Positions 54,604-63,427 of a stretch of DNA of 64,000 nucleotides are shown here, in pieces. Position numbers and translations under genes: made by a program. The first letter of the stretch is position 1. Each line of letters opens with the position of its first letter. Location of the stretch: contig NZ_ML675578.1 in NCBI RefSeq assembly GCF_007826885.1, positions 186,001 through 250,000 on the forward strand, written 5' to 3'. The notes below the pieces were generated by a model. It was given only the letters and a program-made list of their open reading frames with translations. It ran no database searches and was not told where the DNA came from. Origin of the DNA: Candidatus Nitrosocosmicus arcticus. GTDB taxonomy: Archaea > Thermoproteota > Nitrososphaeria > Nitrososphaerales > Nitrososphaeraceae.

Positions 54604-57048
54604 ATGGATGAAGGTGGTGACTTTCATAAGGCAACAAGTGATTTATTTAATCAAGATTCATCTTCATCCGAAACGTCGACTATAGGAAATAACATAGAAA
54701 GAGGAGATGATCAACAAGGAAAACAAACCATAGCTACTAGAATTGCTTATGGTGGAGAGACTATACCCATAACTGAAAAATTTGCTGTGAACTGTAAAAG
54801 GGATCTCAATATATGTATTGATAAAAACGGTCCATCTGTAATAATCAATGTTCCTGAGATTAAAAGATTGTATGCGATATTCAAAAGTCACTCTGTAAAG
54901 ATAAGAATAGTTACAGAAATAACTCCAGATAACATGGGATATTGCAAGCAGATAGTCGGGAAATATGGTGTCGAAATAAGACATTTATCAGGTATCAAAG
55001 GCAATCTCGCAATATCCGATCATAGAGAGTATCTTGCAACTGCAGTGTTACTGGAAAGTAAACCACTAACTGGAATAATACACAGCAACGTAAAAGAGAT
55101 TGTAGAACAAAATCAATTGGTATTTGAAACTTTCTGGGAAAAGGCAATACCTGCAGAACAGAGGATAAGAGAAATTGAAGCAGGGGAGTTACCAATTGAA
55201 ACATATCTAATAAACAACAATACGGAAGCGCTCGATTACGCACAAGATTTTATTAGAAATGCTGATACCGGTTTTTCAAATTCAACGTCTATGGGCTATT
55301 TCAAGTTACTTGATCAAAGCCAGACTCTCCTTCATGCATATTTGAATCATCTCTCAAAGTATGAAGAAGGAAAAGTAAAAAGTGGTGTGCGATGGGTTAC
55401 TTATATAGATAACAAAAAAGAGGATATAGAATTAATAAAAAAATTTATTGATATTGGTATTGAAATAAAACATGTCAGAAACTTGCCTCCATTGCATTTC
55501 TCAGTGTCGAGAAAACAATGTGTTACCACTGTAGAAGATATAGAGAATGGAGAGATGCATCAGAGAATTATTATTAGCACAGAGCCACTTTACATTTTGC
55601 ATTATCAGACAGTATTTGCGGAACTGTGGGACATAGGCATAGATGCTCAGGAAAGAATAAGACAAATAGAAACAGGCACTACTTTACAGACAACAAAAGT
55701 TATTGAAAATCCTGTTAAAACAAAACAATACTTTATAGACATGGTACGAAATGCAAAAGAAGAAATTCTGATACTTTTTCCCTCATTAAATGCCGTAAAA
55801 AGAGAAGTTATTATGGGAATCATTGATTTACTGAAAAAAAGGAGCGCCGAAAATATTAGAATTAGAATTCTATCCCCGGTGAATGAAAATATCAAAGAAA
55901 TATTATTTCCAAAGGATGTGGAAGGGAAGAATAAAGTTTTGGAGAGCATTACTAATAGAGAGATTCGAAAGCAGGAGAATTTGATATCTACCATTGTAAT
56001 CGTAGATAGAAAATATGTCTTAGCCACAGAATTAAAGGATGATTCCAAAGAATTATTTGAAGAGGCTATAGGAGTATCAACTTATTCCACAAGTAAACCC
56101 ACTGTATTATCTTACATATCAATATTTGAAGGCCTTTGGGACCAAACGGAGATGTCTGATGATCTGAAAATAGCCAATGAAAAACTAGTACAAAGGGAAC
56201 AATTAGAAAGAGAATTCATTAACACAGCAGCGCATGAACTTAGAACTCCTACCCAAGCAGTAATGGGATATTCGGAATTAGATAAGGAGGTATTTGAGGA
56301 ACTGTTGAGAAACACAAAAGTAACAACCGATAATGAATTAAAAAGAATTATCGAACATCTCAAAGGACACTTTGATGCCATATCTCGAAATTCAACTAGA
56401 TTAAACGAATTAATAAATAATCTATTGGATGTAGCAAGAATTGATTCCAATAGAACTGACAGTTTACAAATACGTGCAGAAAAATTGGATTTAGTTAAGG
56501 AAATTAATGATTCAGTTAATACAGAACTTGGACAAAAAATCAAAAATAAGAATATCGAAATCAACTTAATAAATGAATGTATCAATGAGCAATGTTGGAC
56601 ATATGCAGATAAATTAAGACTTAACCAAATCATTAATAACTTGCTAGGCAATGCAATAAAGTTTACAAATCAAAATGGTAAGATACACATCACAATAAAA
56701 GAGAATATTCCAATTTCAGATAATAGAATCATAGGTGAAAAGAAAAACAATTTGGAATATAGTAAGAGCGGCATTGAGGAAAAGAGAGAAGGTAATAGAG
56801 TAAAGAACGAAATATTTGTTAGTATCTCCGATACTGGTAAAGGAATTTCTCCTCAAATCATGTCAAAACTATTTGAAAAATTTATTACAGGCTCTAATAC
56901 CGGAACAGGCCTTGGGTTATACATTACTCGCAACTTAGTTGAGGCTCATGGTGGTAGAATATGGGCCTTTAACAATAATGACGGCGTTGGCTCCACATTT
57001 GTCTTTAGTTTACCAAAAGCTAACCATGAGAATATCTTAGACAACTAA
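54604..57048 (+). CDS. Large soluble histidine kinase with tandem sensory repeats
   Basis: 814 residues. Two copies of a sensory repeat, about 60-200 (VTEITPDNMGYCKQIVGKYG to IPAEQRIREIEAG) and about 255-365 (VTYIDNKKEDIELIKKFIDI to IDAQERIRQIETG), are followed by a third, PLD-like region (AKEEILILFPSLNAVKREV). The HisKA box is AAHELRTPTQAVMGYSELD with H544. The ATPase part shows NNLLGNAIKF, DTGKGIS and TGLGLYITRNLVEAHGG. There are no transmembrane helices. It shares its C-terminal half closely with the kinase at 33034, which has one sensory repeat fewer. The signal is unknown. Confidence 0.9.
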   Translation: MDEGGDFHKATSDLFNQDSSSSETSTIGNNIERGDDQQGKQTIATRIAYGGETIPITEKFAVNCKRDLNICIDKNGPSVIINVPEIKRLYAIFKSHSVKIRIVTEITPDNMGYCKQIVGKYGVEIRHLSGIKGNLAISDHREYLATAVLLESKPLTGIIHSNVKEIVEQNQLVFETFWEKAIPAEQRIREIEAGELPIETYLINNNTEALDYAQDFIRNADTGFSNSTSMGYFKLLDQSQTLLHAYLNHLSKYEEGKVKSGVRWVTYIDNKKEDIELIKKFIDIGIEIKHVRNLPPLHFSVSRKQCVTTVEDIENGEMHQRIIISTEPLYILHYQTVFAELWDIGIDAQERIRQIETGTTLQTTKVIENPVKTKQYFIDMVRNAKEEILILFPSLNAVKREVIMGIIDLLKKRSAENIRIRILSPVNENIKEILFPKDVEGKNKVLESITNREIRKQENLISTIVIVDRKYVLATELKDDSKELFEEAIGVSTYSTSKPTVLSYISIFEGLWDQTEMSDDLKIANEKLVQREQLEREFINTAAHELRTPTQAVMGYSELDKEVFEELLRNTKVTTDNELKRIIEHLKGHFDAISRNSTRLNELINNLLDVARIDSNRTDSLQIRAEKLDLVKEINDSVNTELGQKIKNKNIEINLINECINEQCWTYADKLRLNQIINNLLGNAIKFTNQNGKIHITIKENIPISDNRIIGEKKNNLEYSKSGIEEKREGNRVKNEIFVSISDTGKGISPQIMSKLFEKFITGSNTGTGLGLYITRNLVEAHGGRIWAFNNNDGVGSTFVFSLPKANHENILDN

Positions 57049-57527
57049 TAGACAATTAAGAAATCTGACTTTCCGTAGGTAGAATTAACAACTTACTGAC
57101 GCTTTTAATGTCCATTATATCTGTTGTAAACCTATTTACTAATTACTCGTTGAAAGTAAAATATTTCCTAGATGTCGAAAAAAGGAAAGGACGAAATTCA
57201 AACCACAGATTCTATCCATTTTATGCTAAATAGGTATGATTGTATTCTATCTTGAACTGTATCCCCACGGGCTTTAGATAAATACTTAGTTTAGTATTTT
57301 CTTAGTAACAATCTTAGTTTCACATCCAAACAAAGGTTTTTCTATAAAAATAAAATTATTATCAGTCCAAAAGGTTTAAGTAAAATAATTATTCGCTTCT
57401 CTACTGTTTAAAAGGTTAGAAGTATTTATACTCGTATAAAATTCTGCATCGGCTTTGCTACAAAGGAGTTTAGTAAATTGAACTAGCGCTTACACCAACA
57501 CAGGTTTTCGGTTTATTGATGTGTCCT
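57049..57527. other. Intergenic stretch with repeat A copy 9
   Basis: Between convergent genes. Contains the repeat at 57243 and no gene. Confidence 0.4.
57243..57270 (+). repeat. Repeat A copy 9
   Basis: TATTCTATCTTGAACTGTAT then CCCCACGG. The left flank is shortened compared with copies 2 and 7. Confidence 0.72.
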
Positions 57528-57764
57528 TTATTTTTTTTTATTCCAGTACATTGGCACTTCTTGTGTTTCATATTCTCTTACTCTTATTATCTCCTTTAGT
57601 ACATTCACTGAATTGTGATCAAACACACTGATCTTACTATCTATTCCTCTATAACTATCATCAAAGTCTCTGAATACTTCGTATCTATCATAGAGTTCTT
57701 TACTTGGAACCAGGTCAAAAAAACTGTTAAACCAATAATATGGTAATATTTTATTATTATTCAT
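57528..57764 (-). CDS. Unknown 78-residue protein
   Basis: From the ATG at 57764 (MNNNKILPYYWFNSFFDLVP), with GGAG seven to ten bases upstream; a GTG three codons earlier is also in frame. The composition is aromatic- and Asp-rich (ELYDRYEVFRDFDDSYRGID), with a predicted alpha/beta fold. No family is recognised. It may bind a partner through the acidic middle. Confidence 0.58.
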   Translation of the reverse strand: MNNNKILPYYWFNSFFDLVPSKELYDRYEVFRDFDDSYRGIDSKISVFDHNSVNVLKEIIRVREYETQEVPMYWNKKK

Positions 57765-57773
57765 TTGTAACAC

Positions 57774-58195
57774 TCTCCTAATATAGTATTACACATAATG
57801 ATATATAAATCATTTAAGGAATTAGTAACAAACAAAGATCTCATTATTTGAAGACAATATAGCAGGTACAATTTCATGAACTACTAATCCTAAAGTTTAT
57901 TACGTAATAATGTTATAACACGAGTTTAGAATTTATTAGCAATCCTAAAATACTGTCCTCATTTATTGGGTGTGTATCGCAAACATTTTGATGTTAATAT
58001 TTTCAAAATACGATGACATAAATATATTGATTATCTCATCTTTTTTAATATCAGGGGGTTTTCAACCTTGAATTGTATCCCTACGAATTATATGATAATT
58101 TGGTTCTCAATACTTTGACAAATTTCTGAAATTAAGATACAGCAATAGAAAAAATAATAACAACCTTTCATTTAATGAATTGTAATTGAAATACT
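57774..58195. other. Intergenic stretch with repeat A copy 10
   Basis: Contains the repeat at 58061 and the start region of the DUF3892 gene. Confidence 0.4.
58061..58085 (+). repeat. Repeat A copy 10
   Basis: TTCAACCTTGAATTGTATCC then CTACG. It is the rightmost copy and has one change in the CCCCAC block. Confidence 0.68.
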
Positions 58196-58480
58196 GTGGA
58201 GGAATATGAAATAAATTGTGTTGTGAAAGACAATAGTGGGATTATAACTCAATTAGGGTTCAAAGACCAAGGTATTCATTCAATCTTCATTCTCACTCGT
58301 TTAATTATTCTTGGAAGAATTTCCTTTTATGCGAACAAAAATGGAAATAGAGTAAAAGTTGTTGTCAGAGACTCAACAATCGACAATGAATCTTTAATAT
58401 CTGACGACGAGTGTATAAATATTGATGATTTGAATTTCTTACCAAAATGCAGTAGTCTTCCTAAAGCCCACCTATCATAG
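58196..58480 (+). CDS. DUF3892-like protein
   Basis: 94 residues from GTG. VVKDNSGIITQLGFKD, the middle YANKNGNRVKVVVRD and the final DDLNFLPKCSS match the DUF3892 pattern (a short beta-rich protein ending NLxxLPxC). The family function is unknown. The downstream minus-strand zinc-ribbon frame and this gene are duplicated together at 28820-29270, where both are ruined. Confidence 0.68.
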   Translation: MEEYEINCVVKDNSGIITQLGFKDQGIHSIFILTRLIILGRISFYANKNGNRVKVVVRDSTIDNESLISDDECINIDDLNFLPKCSSLPKAHLS

Positions 58481-58497
58481 TCCTATCACTGCTCAAA

Positions 58498-58608
58498 TCA
58501 ACTAAGTTGAATCGTTTTTCCACAGAATGGACAAATTGTTATCTCGTTGTAGTCTACAAATCCTTTATAGGGTTCTAGATCACTAATGCCGTTATGTTTT
58601 AAACATCT
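58498..58608 (-). pseudogene. C-terminal zinc-ribbon fragment
   Basis: The frame opens after a TAA and reads RCLKHNGISDLEPYKGF then VDYNEITICPFCGKTIQLS. ICPFCGK is the second half of the zinc ribbon found complete at 53226 and 62101. The N-terminal CC-containing part and start codon are missing, so it is a fragment. Its dead copy is at 29150-29270. Confidence 0.6.
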
Positions 58609-58922
58609 TTATAGTTCTCAAGTTGTTTAATTTACTAGGATCTATTTTAAAGAACCTATATCGGTATGAAGCCCCTTGCACCCAAACTTATTATTGTCGT
58701 TTAAGTTTGTTTACCCTGTTATAAAAATCTCCAACAAAGCATGACTTACTGACGTCCGACAAACTTGAAAAAGGGTTAGGTCTTATGGTAAAGCCGCAAT
58801 TCAAACTATTCCAAATGCCAATCATACATAATAAGGATAGAAATCTGTTGTAGTGCGATAAGAAATAAAAGAAGTTGGTTTAACGGGACCGGCGAAGAGT
58901 GTTCAGCATCGGGAGTTGGTAT
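58609..58922. other. Intergenic stretch
   Basis: No gene or repeat supported. Confidence 0.35.
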
Positions 58923-59132
58923 TCAGCCCGATTGTGGATATACCGTAGAATTATAATTTTCCAAAGCATTACATGCAGTGACATTGTTGATCATGCAATC
59001 ATTGATAAGTTGATTAAAGTGAGAAGTTGCATTCTGTGCAAAAATATCGATGGTCGTGATCGTTGTCAATGTGCCTGTTGCTACACCACCAACTGCAATC
59101 ATAATGACTATAATAGCCAACATAGTATTCAT
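58923..59132 (-). CDS. Small secreted protein with two cysteines
   Basis: 69 residues. The signal peptide is TMLAIIVIMIAVGGVATGTL. The mature part (FAQNATSHFNQLINDCMINN then VTACNALENYN) has two cysteines about ten residues apart and an N-glycosylation site. No family is recognised. It is monocistronic. Confidence 0.65.
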   Translation of the reverse strand: MNTMLAIIVIMIAVGGVATGTLTTITTIDIFAQNATSHFNQLINDCMINNVTACNALENYNSTVYPQSG

Positions 59133-59377
59133 TTAATTGTTTTTGTTCCTTTTTATGTATATAGGTTATGGTATAGGAATTTGGCATTATAATTGGACAA
59201 TTACGATAGACAGTGGGAAATTAAATGATCAACATGGGATTTAACTAACCCTTCCTAAAGCTGATGACAACCATACACTGAGAGCAACCATTAGTCATAC
59301 TTTTAAGCGCCTACTATCACAATGATTTGGATTGTTTCAGACATTAACACAAAACTGTTGTTCTTATAATTATGGAT

Positions 59378-61264
59378 CTACATTCGGCCTTTAATTGCTT
59401 GAATAAACCAGTCGGGCAATGTATTTCTATTCTTTCTTACAAAATAACTAAATGCTGCGTCCAAAACATATGTCCTTGCCCAATCATCTTTCGATCTTAC
59501 TGACCTACCATATGCCTGTATCAATCTTAATGCTGTCTGCCAGTAGTACCATTCCTCATCAACTTCTCTTTTTGCATTAGTCCACCTATCACTTTTATTT
59601 GGATATGGCACCTTAGTTATTATTTGGAATCTTGACAGCTCATCCTTTAGGTCAAGACCTGTGTGAAGTGATGGAGATATAAGGACCGTTGGTGTCGGAC
59701 TTGATGCATGTTGAGATATGATTTCATCCCTCTGTATTTCTGGATCTGTTATTAGAAGCCGTCTTGCATTTTCCTTAGATATATTTTGTTTGATAAAGTT
59801 AAGCTGCTCATACGAAGTGGTATGGATTATACCTTTGTCATTTTTATGAGTAGACATTAGGTTATCAACAGCCATAGAAATCTTAGACATAATATCAGTA
59901 GATTGCAAATTACTATAGTTAAGATATGCAATATTTAGAGGATAAATTGCCCTATGTTCTATTGGAAAATCTGATTTAATCCGAATAAATTTTACATCAT
60001 CTGGATTTAGACCAATACTTTTGCAAAACGCTTTGTTATTTAGGATAGTCGCACTCATTATCAGCGTTTTGGATCCTTTTTCAAAGACCGCTTTACAGTA
60101 AGGTGCAATATCTAGTGGTTTTAATTCCACTTTATCCACTTTGTAATTGTCTTTCTTAATCTCCGATATTATCCAATTTTTTGGATTTGCAAGGATACTG
60201 TTTATTGTTCGAGTCAGTCTTTCTGTATCTTTAATTGCGTCTACAGCAAGATCATCACCAAGGGTGTTTGCATAATTCTTTGACGCGGTATCACCTTCTC
60301 TATATTTTTTAGAGATTTCTTCATCACTTTCAAACAATTCAGCTGCAGAAACGATCCTCTTTTTGGTTTCTTTCCTTTCTGATGATAATTCTCTTGTATT
60401 ATAGTAATCATATCTGACGCTTCTTTCCCGGTCAAGAGATGATGTCAATGAACTATTACCAGTTGCAGAGAGCATTTTGGTCTCAAGTTCAATCAAAAAA
60501 TCGATCCATCTTTCTATGCTGTCATAACCATAATCCACAATATCGAAATTACCAATATATCTTTTCCATCTCCTTTTAGATATTGACAATCCTCTAAACT
60601 TTACTATTTCTGTTTCTAATAGATGGCCTTCGTCTAACACCAAAAGTTCTCTCTCAGATAGGCGTTTATTATTTGGTAAAAATGCAAGGAAAATAGAATA
60701 ATTGAATATAGAATGGCTGGAAGCGAATGCGATATTTAATTGATTAAAGTATTCGCATGGTTTCCACTCTCTTCGCACTTTTAGATTGCTTATAGGTAAC
60801 CATCCAGAATATTGTTTTTGATAGGACTGTTTGGTGTCGTTGTCAATGTATACTTCTTCTTCTTTTGTTCTCTCATTAATTATTTGATAATCTTTTGCAA
60901 AGGTCTTATAGTTACAACCATCATCTTTGTATGATTCATTTGTCATACAATGCCCATATTCAACAGTTGTGTGATAACATTCCTTTGCGTTAGATGAAGC
61001 ACATATTCCACACTGATAGGTACCATTGTCCACAAAGTCTTGTTTTAATAAACAAGGAAAGTTATTTTTCCCCTTGGCTGCCTTAACATATGGATAATCT
61101 TTGAAATATTGAGTTTGCAGATCCTTGGTGGCTGTGCATATATAACTTGAGCCTAGACTCAAAGCAAGTGCTATGGCTACTGCACTTTTTCCGAATCCTG
61201 TCGGAGCCTCTAGTATAACATATCTGTAGTCTGAATCAAATGCAGAACATATATCGCTTAGCAC
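59378..61264 (-). CDS. XPD/DinG-type (Rad3) superfamily 2 DNA helicase
   Basis: 628 residues from GTG. Walker A is EAPTGFGKSAVAIA. A cluster of cysteines between about residues 68 and 105 (FPCLLKQ, YQCGICASS, KECYH, HCMTN) could bind an iron-sulfur cluster as in XPD. Walker B is LVLDEGHLLE. Later motifs include LIMSATIL, GIIHTTSY, ISPSLHTGLDLKD and RLIQAYGRSVRS. The frame is open upstream to about 61375 and reads LARNFPFLTQRDNQRRVLSD, the Q-motif region these helicases need, with no start codon. A different frame just upstream (DPKWITFSNAYWKFIIPK, to about 61434) looks like the missing N-terminus, so a frameshift at about 61372 is likely. The expected role is DNA repair or recombination, 5' to 3' unwinding. 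Confidence 0.85.
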   Translation of the reverse strand: MLSDICSAFDSDYRYVILEAPTGFGKSAVAIALALSLGSSYICTATKDLQTQYFKDYPYVKAAKGKNNFPCLLKQDFVDNGTYQCGICASSNAKECYHTTVEYGHCMTNESYKDDGCNYKTFAKDYQIINERTKEEEVYIDNDTKQSYQKQYSGWLPISNLKVRREWKPCEYFNQLNIAFASSHSIFNYSIFLAFLPNNKRLSERELLVLDEGHLLETEIVKFRGLSISKRRWKRYIGNFDIVDYGYDSIERWIDFLIELETKMLSATGNSSLTSSLDRERSVRYDYYNTRELSSERKETKKRIVSAAELFESDEEISKKYREGDTASKNYANTLGDDLAVDAIKDTERLTRTINSILANPKNWIISEIKKDNYKVDKVELKPLDIAPYCKAVFEKGSKTLIMSATILNNKAFCKSIGLNPDDVKFIRIKSDFPIEHRAIYPLNIAYLNYSNLQSTDIMSKISMAVDNLMSTHKNDKGIIHTTSYEQLNFIKQNISKENARRLLITDPEIQRDEIISQHASSPTPTVLISPSLHTGLDLKDELSRFQIITKVPYPNKSDRWTNAKREVDEEWYYWQTALRLIQAYGRSVRSKDDWARTYVLDAAFSYFVRKNRNTLPDWFIQAIKGRM

Positions 61265-61526
61265 CCTTCTCTGATTATCTCGCTGCGTTAAAAATGGAAA
61301 GTTCCTTGCCAGTTCGGTTTTTGAAATGGGTTGAGTTATGTTATTCAGGTAAGGTCGTTTTATATTATCACTTCGGTATTATAAATTTCCAATAAGCATT
61401 AGAGAATGTAATCCACTTAGGATCCTTCCAAAACACGGCAAATACAGTCCCGCAATTCTAGAATTGACACCAGTGTCATTAATGACAGCAATATATAACA
61501 CCATTTAACTATCGGTCTTCTTTTTT

Positions 61527-61856
61527 CTATGTAAGTTTATCTGCTAAAAATCTAATTAATTCTTCATCAACATTCCCAATGATATTGTATTGTAATATTC
61601 TTAATAGTATTTCTTTTTGTTGAGAGTCCGAGTATTCTGAATTTATATGATCTAAAAGTTCTTGATTTTTTTGCCTATAATCGATCGTCAATTTTTTTAT
61701 ATGTTGTTTTCTCTTAATCGATTCGTCGTCTAGTCCTTTGAATACGTTTCTAAGTAGTTCAAGATTTCTCTTAATCTCAGGCTGATCATTCAGTATCATC
61801 TCAGGTTCATAAAGATGTGCTGTCGAATTATTTAAAGTCTTGTAAATTCTTCCCAA
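61527..61856 (-). CDS. Unknown helical 109-residue protein
   Basis: From TTG (MGRIYKTLNNSTAHLYEPEM). It is largely helical and charged, with a coiled-coil-like middle (ESIKRKQHIKKLTIDYRQKN). No family is recognised. It lies upstream of the helicase on the same strand, 93 bases before its probable N-terminal part, and could be co-transcribed. Confidence 0.55.
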   Translation of the reverse strand: MGRIYKTLNNSTAHLYEPEMILNDQPEIKRNLELLRNVFKGLDDESIKRKQHIKKLTIDYRQKNQELLDHINSEYSDSQQKEILLRILQYNIIGNVDEELIRFLADKLT

Positions 61857-62100
61857 TATCGTTAGAATTTTGCAATAATGTTAATTCGTTAAGTAAATTA
61901 ATTTGTTTCCTAGAACTATTCTACTTATAGGTGTTCACCTGTTAGACGGGGCACGCAACTCAAGAAAAAACCGGCGGCAAACAAGTTGTTCTTGGACTTT
62001 AAATACGAAATGGAGGATCTGGACATATTGATCATGATAGTTTTGGTGGCGATTTGAGAATATTTATGAGCCATTGAGCGTATGATTTAATGCCGATGAA

Positions 62101-62361
62101 ATGGGTGCATCATGTCATAGAAAGAAATTGTTTTTTCCTTGGTTTGGGAGTACGTATGGAGTAATGACTGAACGGTTTTGTTGTGAGAAATTTAAAGAAG
62201 AATATGAATGTGAATGTATTAGACGTGATACAGAGATTTTTAAGTATTCTGGAGATCACAAAGGGGTTTACTATCTGATGTTTGAAGGTTGTATTGCGAG
62301 TGCGCCTTTAGTATATTGTCCATATTGTGGTAAAAGGTTGATTGTGGGACCAAAGTCCTAG
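62101..62361 (+). CDS. Small zinc-ribbon protein
   Basis: 86 residues from ATG 62101, or 65 from ATG 62164 (MTERFCCEKFKEEYECECIR), which starts right before the conserved FCCE. The C-terminus has YCPYCGKRL. CC...CxxC gives one zinc site. It belongs with 53226 and 58498 to a family with pattern FCCE-x-F then CPFCG. Function is unknown. Confidence 0.62.
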   Translation: MGASCHRKKLFFPWFGSTYGVMTERFCCEKFKEEYECECIRRDTEIFKYSGDHKGVYYLMFEGCIASAPLVYCPYCGKRLIVGPKS

Positions 62362-62805
62362 AATCTTAGTCATTAATACTATACTCATCTCCATCAAAAA
62401 TTCTGATCTATGCAAATAATTCCTTAGAAGCATTCCAAAGAAATAATGAAGTTCAACAAGAATATAATCTAGTTGACAAATAATGAACCTAAATTAGCTA
62501 TGATATTTTTATGCATTTTAGGATCAATTAAAACTGAAAGATTTGATGACATTACATAGGCTAGTTTCATAAGTAGTGAGTAACCAGATTATATTTGAAT
62601 TATAAATGAGAAAACTTGCATAGTCAGACTTGTGATAAATATATTACTAAACCCTTTGCCCATTTATTACATGGGTTCATACACCTGAGCGTAAAAATTT
62701 TATTTAGATCATGACTCAAAGCTATGCTGAGATAAACTCGCAAAAACTCTTTATAGATTTGGTCATGATTGCCAATATTAGGCATCAAAAACCGTTTAAT
62801 ACCAG
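62362..62805. other. Intergenic stretch
   Basis: No supported gene. A 42-codon in-frame extension upstream of the phasin-like gene (from 62711) crosses the TATA box and so is probably untranslated. Confidence 0.4.
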
Positions 62806-62817
62806 TATTTATATAGT
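62806..62817 (+). promoter_or_regulatory. TATA box of the phasin-like gene
   Basis: TATTTATATAGT is centred about 26 bases before the ATG at 62837, indicating leaderless transcription and arguing for that start rather than 62711. Confidence 0.65.
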
Positions 62818-62836
62818 ATGGTACCTAATAGATACT

Positions 62837-63427
62837 ATGTCAAAGAAGATAGAAACTAACCAAAATTCAAATAATACCAATGAACAAAATAATTTCAATG
62901 AATCAGTTAACCAATCATTAGATGAAACCAAAGATAATATCAAAAAATCAATAGATGAATCAAGAAAACAAATTCCACGAATTAATGATATTGTAAATAG
63001 TTATCAAGAAGAATCACTACAAACCGCAAAAGAGATTTCAGAGGAATATATTGATTCTCAAAAAGAAGTTGTTAATTCACTCCAATCAGCATGGAGACCA
63101 TATAATGAGGCCTTTAGTGGATTAGTTACCAACTTCTGTTCTCCTGATGCAGCAGCTAAAGCATATACAACATTTGTAAGTAATGTTGCAGACAACACGG
63201 TATCAGCTATTAGACTTTCAAACAACGTTATTTTCTCTACCCTTGATGCATGGAAACCAGTACTACAACAAACAAAAGACGCTGCAAGACACATATCAAA
63301 CATGGGAGTAAACACCGCAAGAGTGTTTGAACAAAATTCAAGACAATTAGCAGCAGAAGTTAAAGATGCAGCCAATTCAAACGTAAACGCATCTACTACA
63401 TCCACTACAAACTCCACACAACATTAA
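62837..63427 (+). CDS. Phasin-like helical protein
   Basis: 196 residues from the ATG at 62837 (MSKKIETNQNSNNTNEQNNF). A low-complexity Asn/Gln N-terminus is followed by long amphipathic helices (DETKDNIKKSIDESRKQIP, TAKEISEEYIDSQKEVVNSL, WKPVLQQTKDAARHISNMGV) and a Thr/Ser/Asn tail. Size, helicity, an aromatic FSTLDAWKP segment and the absence of a signal or membrane segment resemble phasins, the coat proteins of polyhydroxyalkanoate granules, which these archaea can make. A chaperone-like or envelope-stress coiled-coil protein is the alternative. Confidence 0.6.
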   Translation: MSKKIETNQNSNNTNEQNNFNESVNQSLDETKDNIKKSIDESRKQIPRINDIVNSYQEESLQTAKEISEEYIDSQKEVVNSLQSAWRPYNEAFSGLVTNFCSPDAAAKAYTTFVSNVADNTVSAIRLSNNVIFSTLDAWKPVLQQTKDAARHISNMGVNTARVFEQNSRQLAAEVKDAANSNVNASTTSTTNSTQH

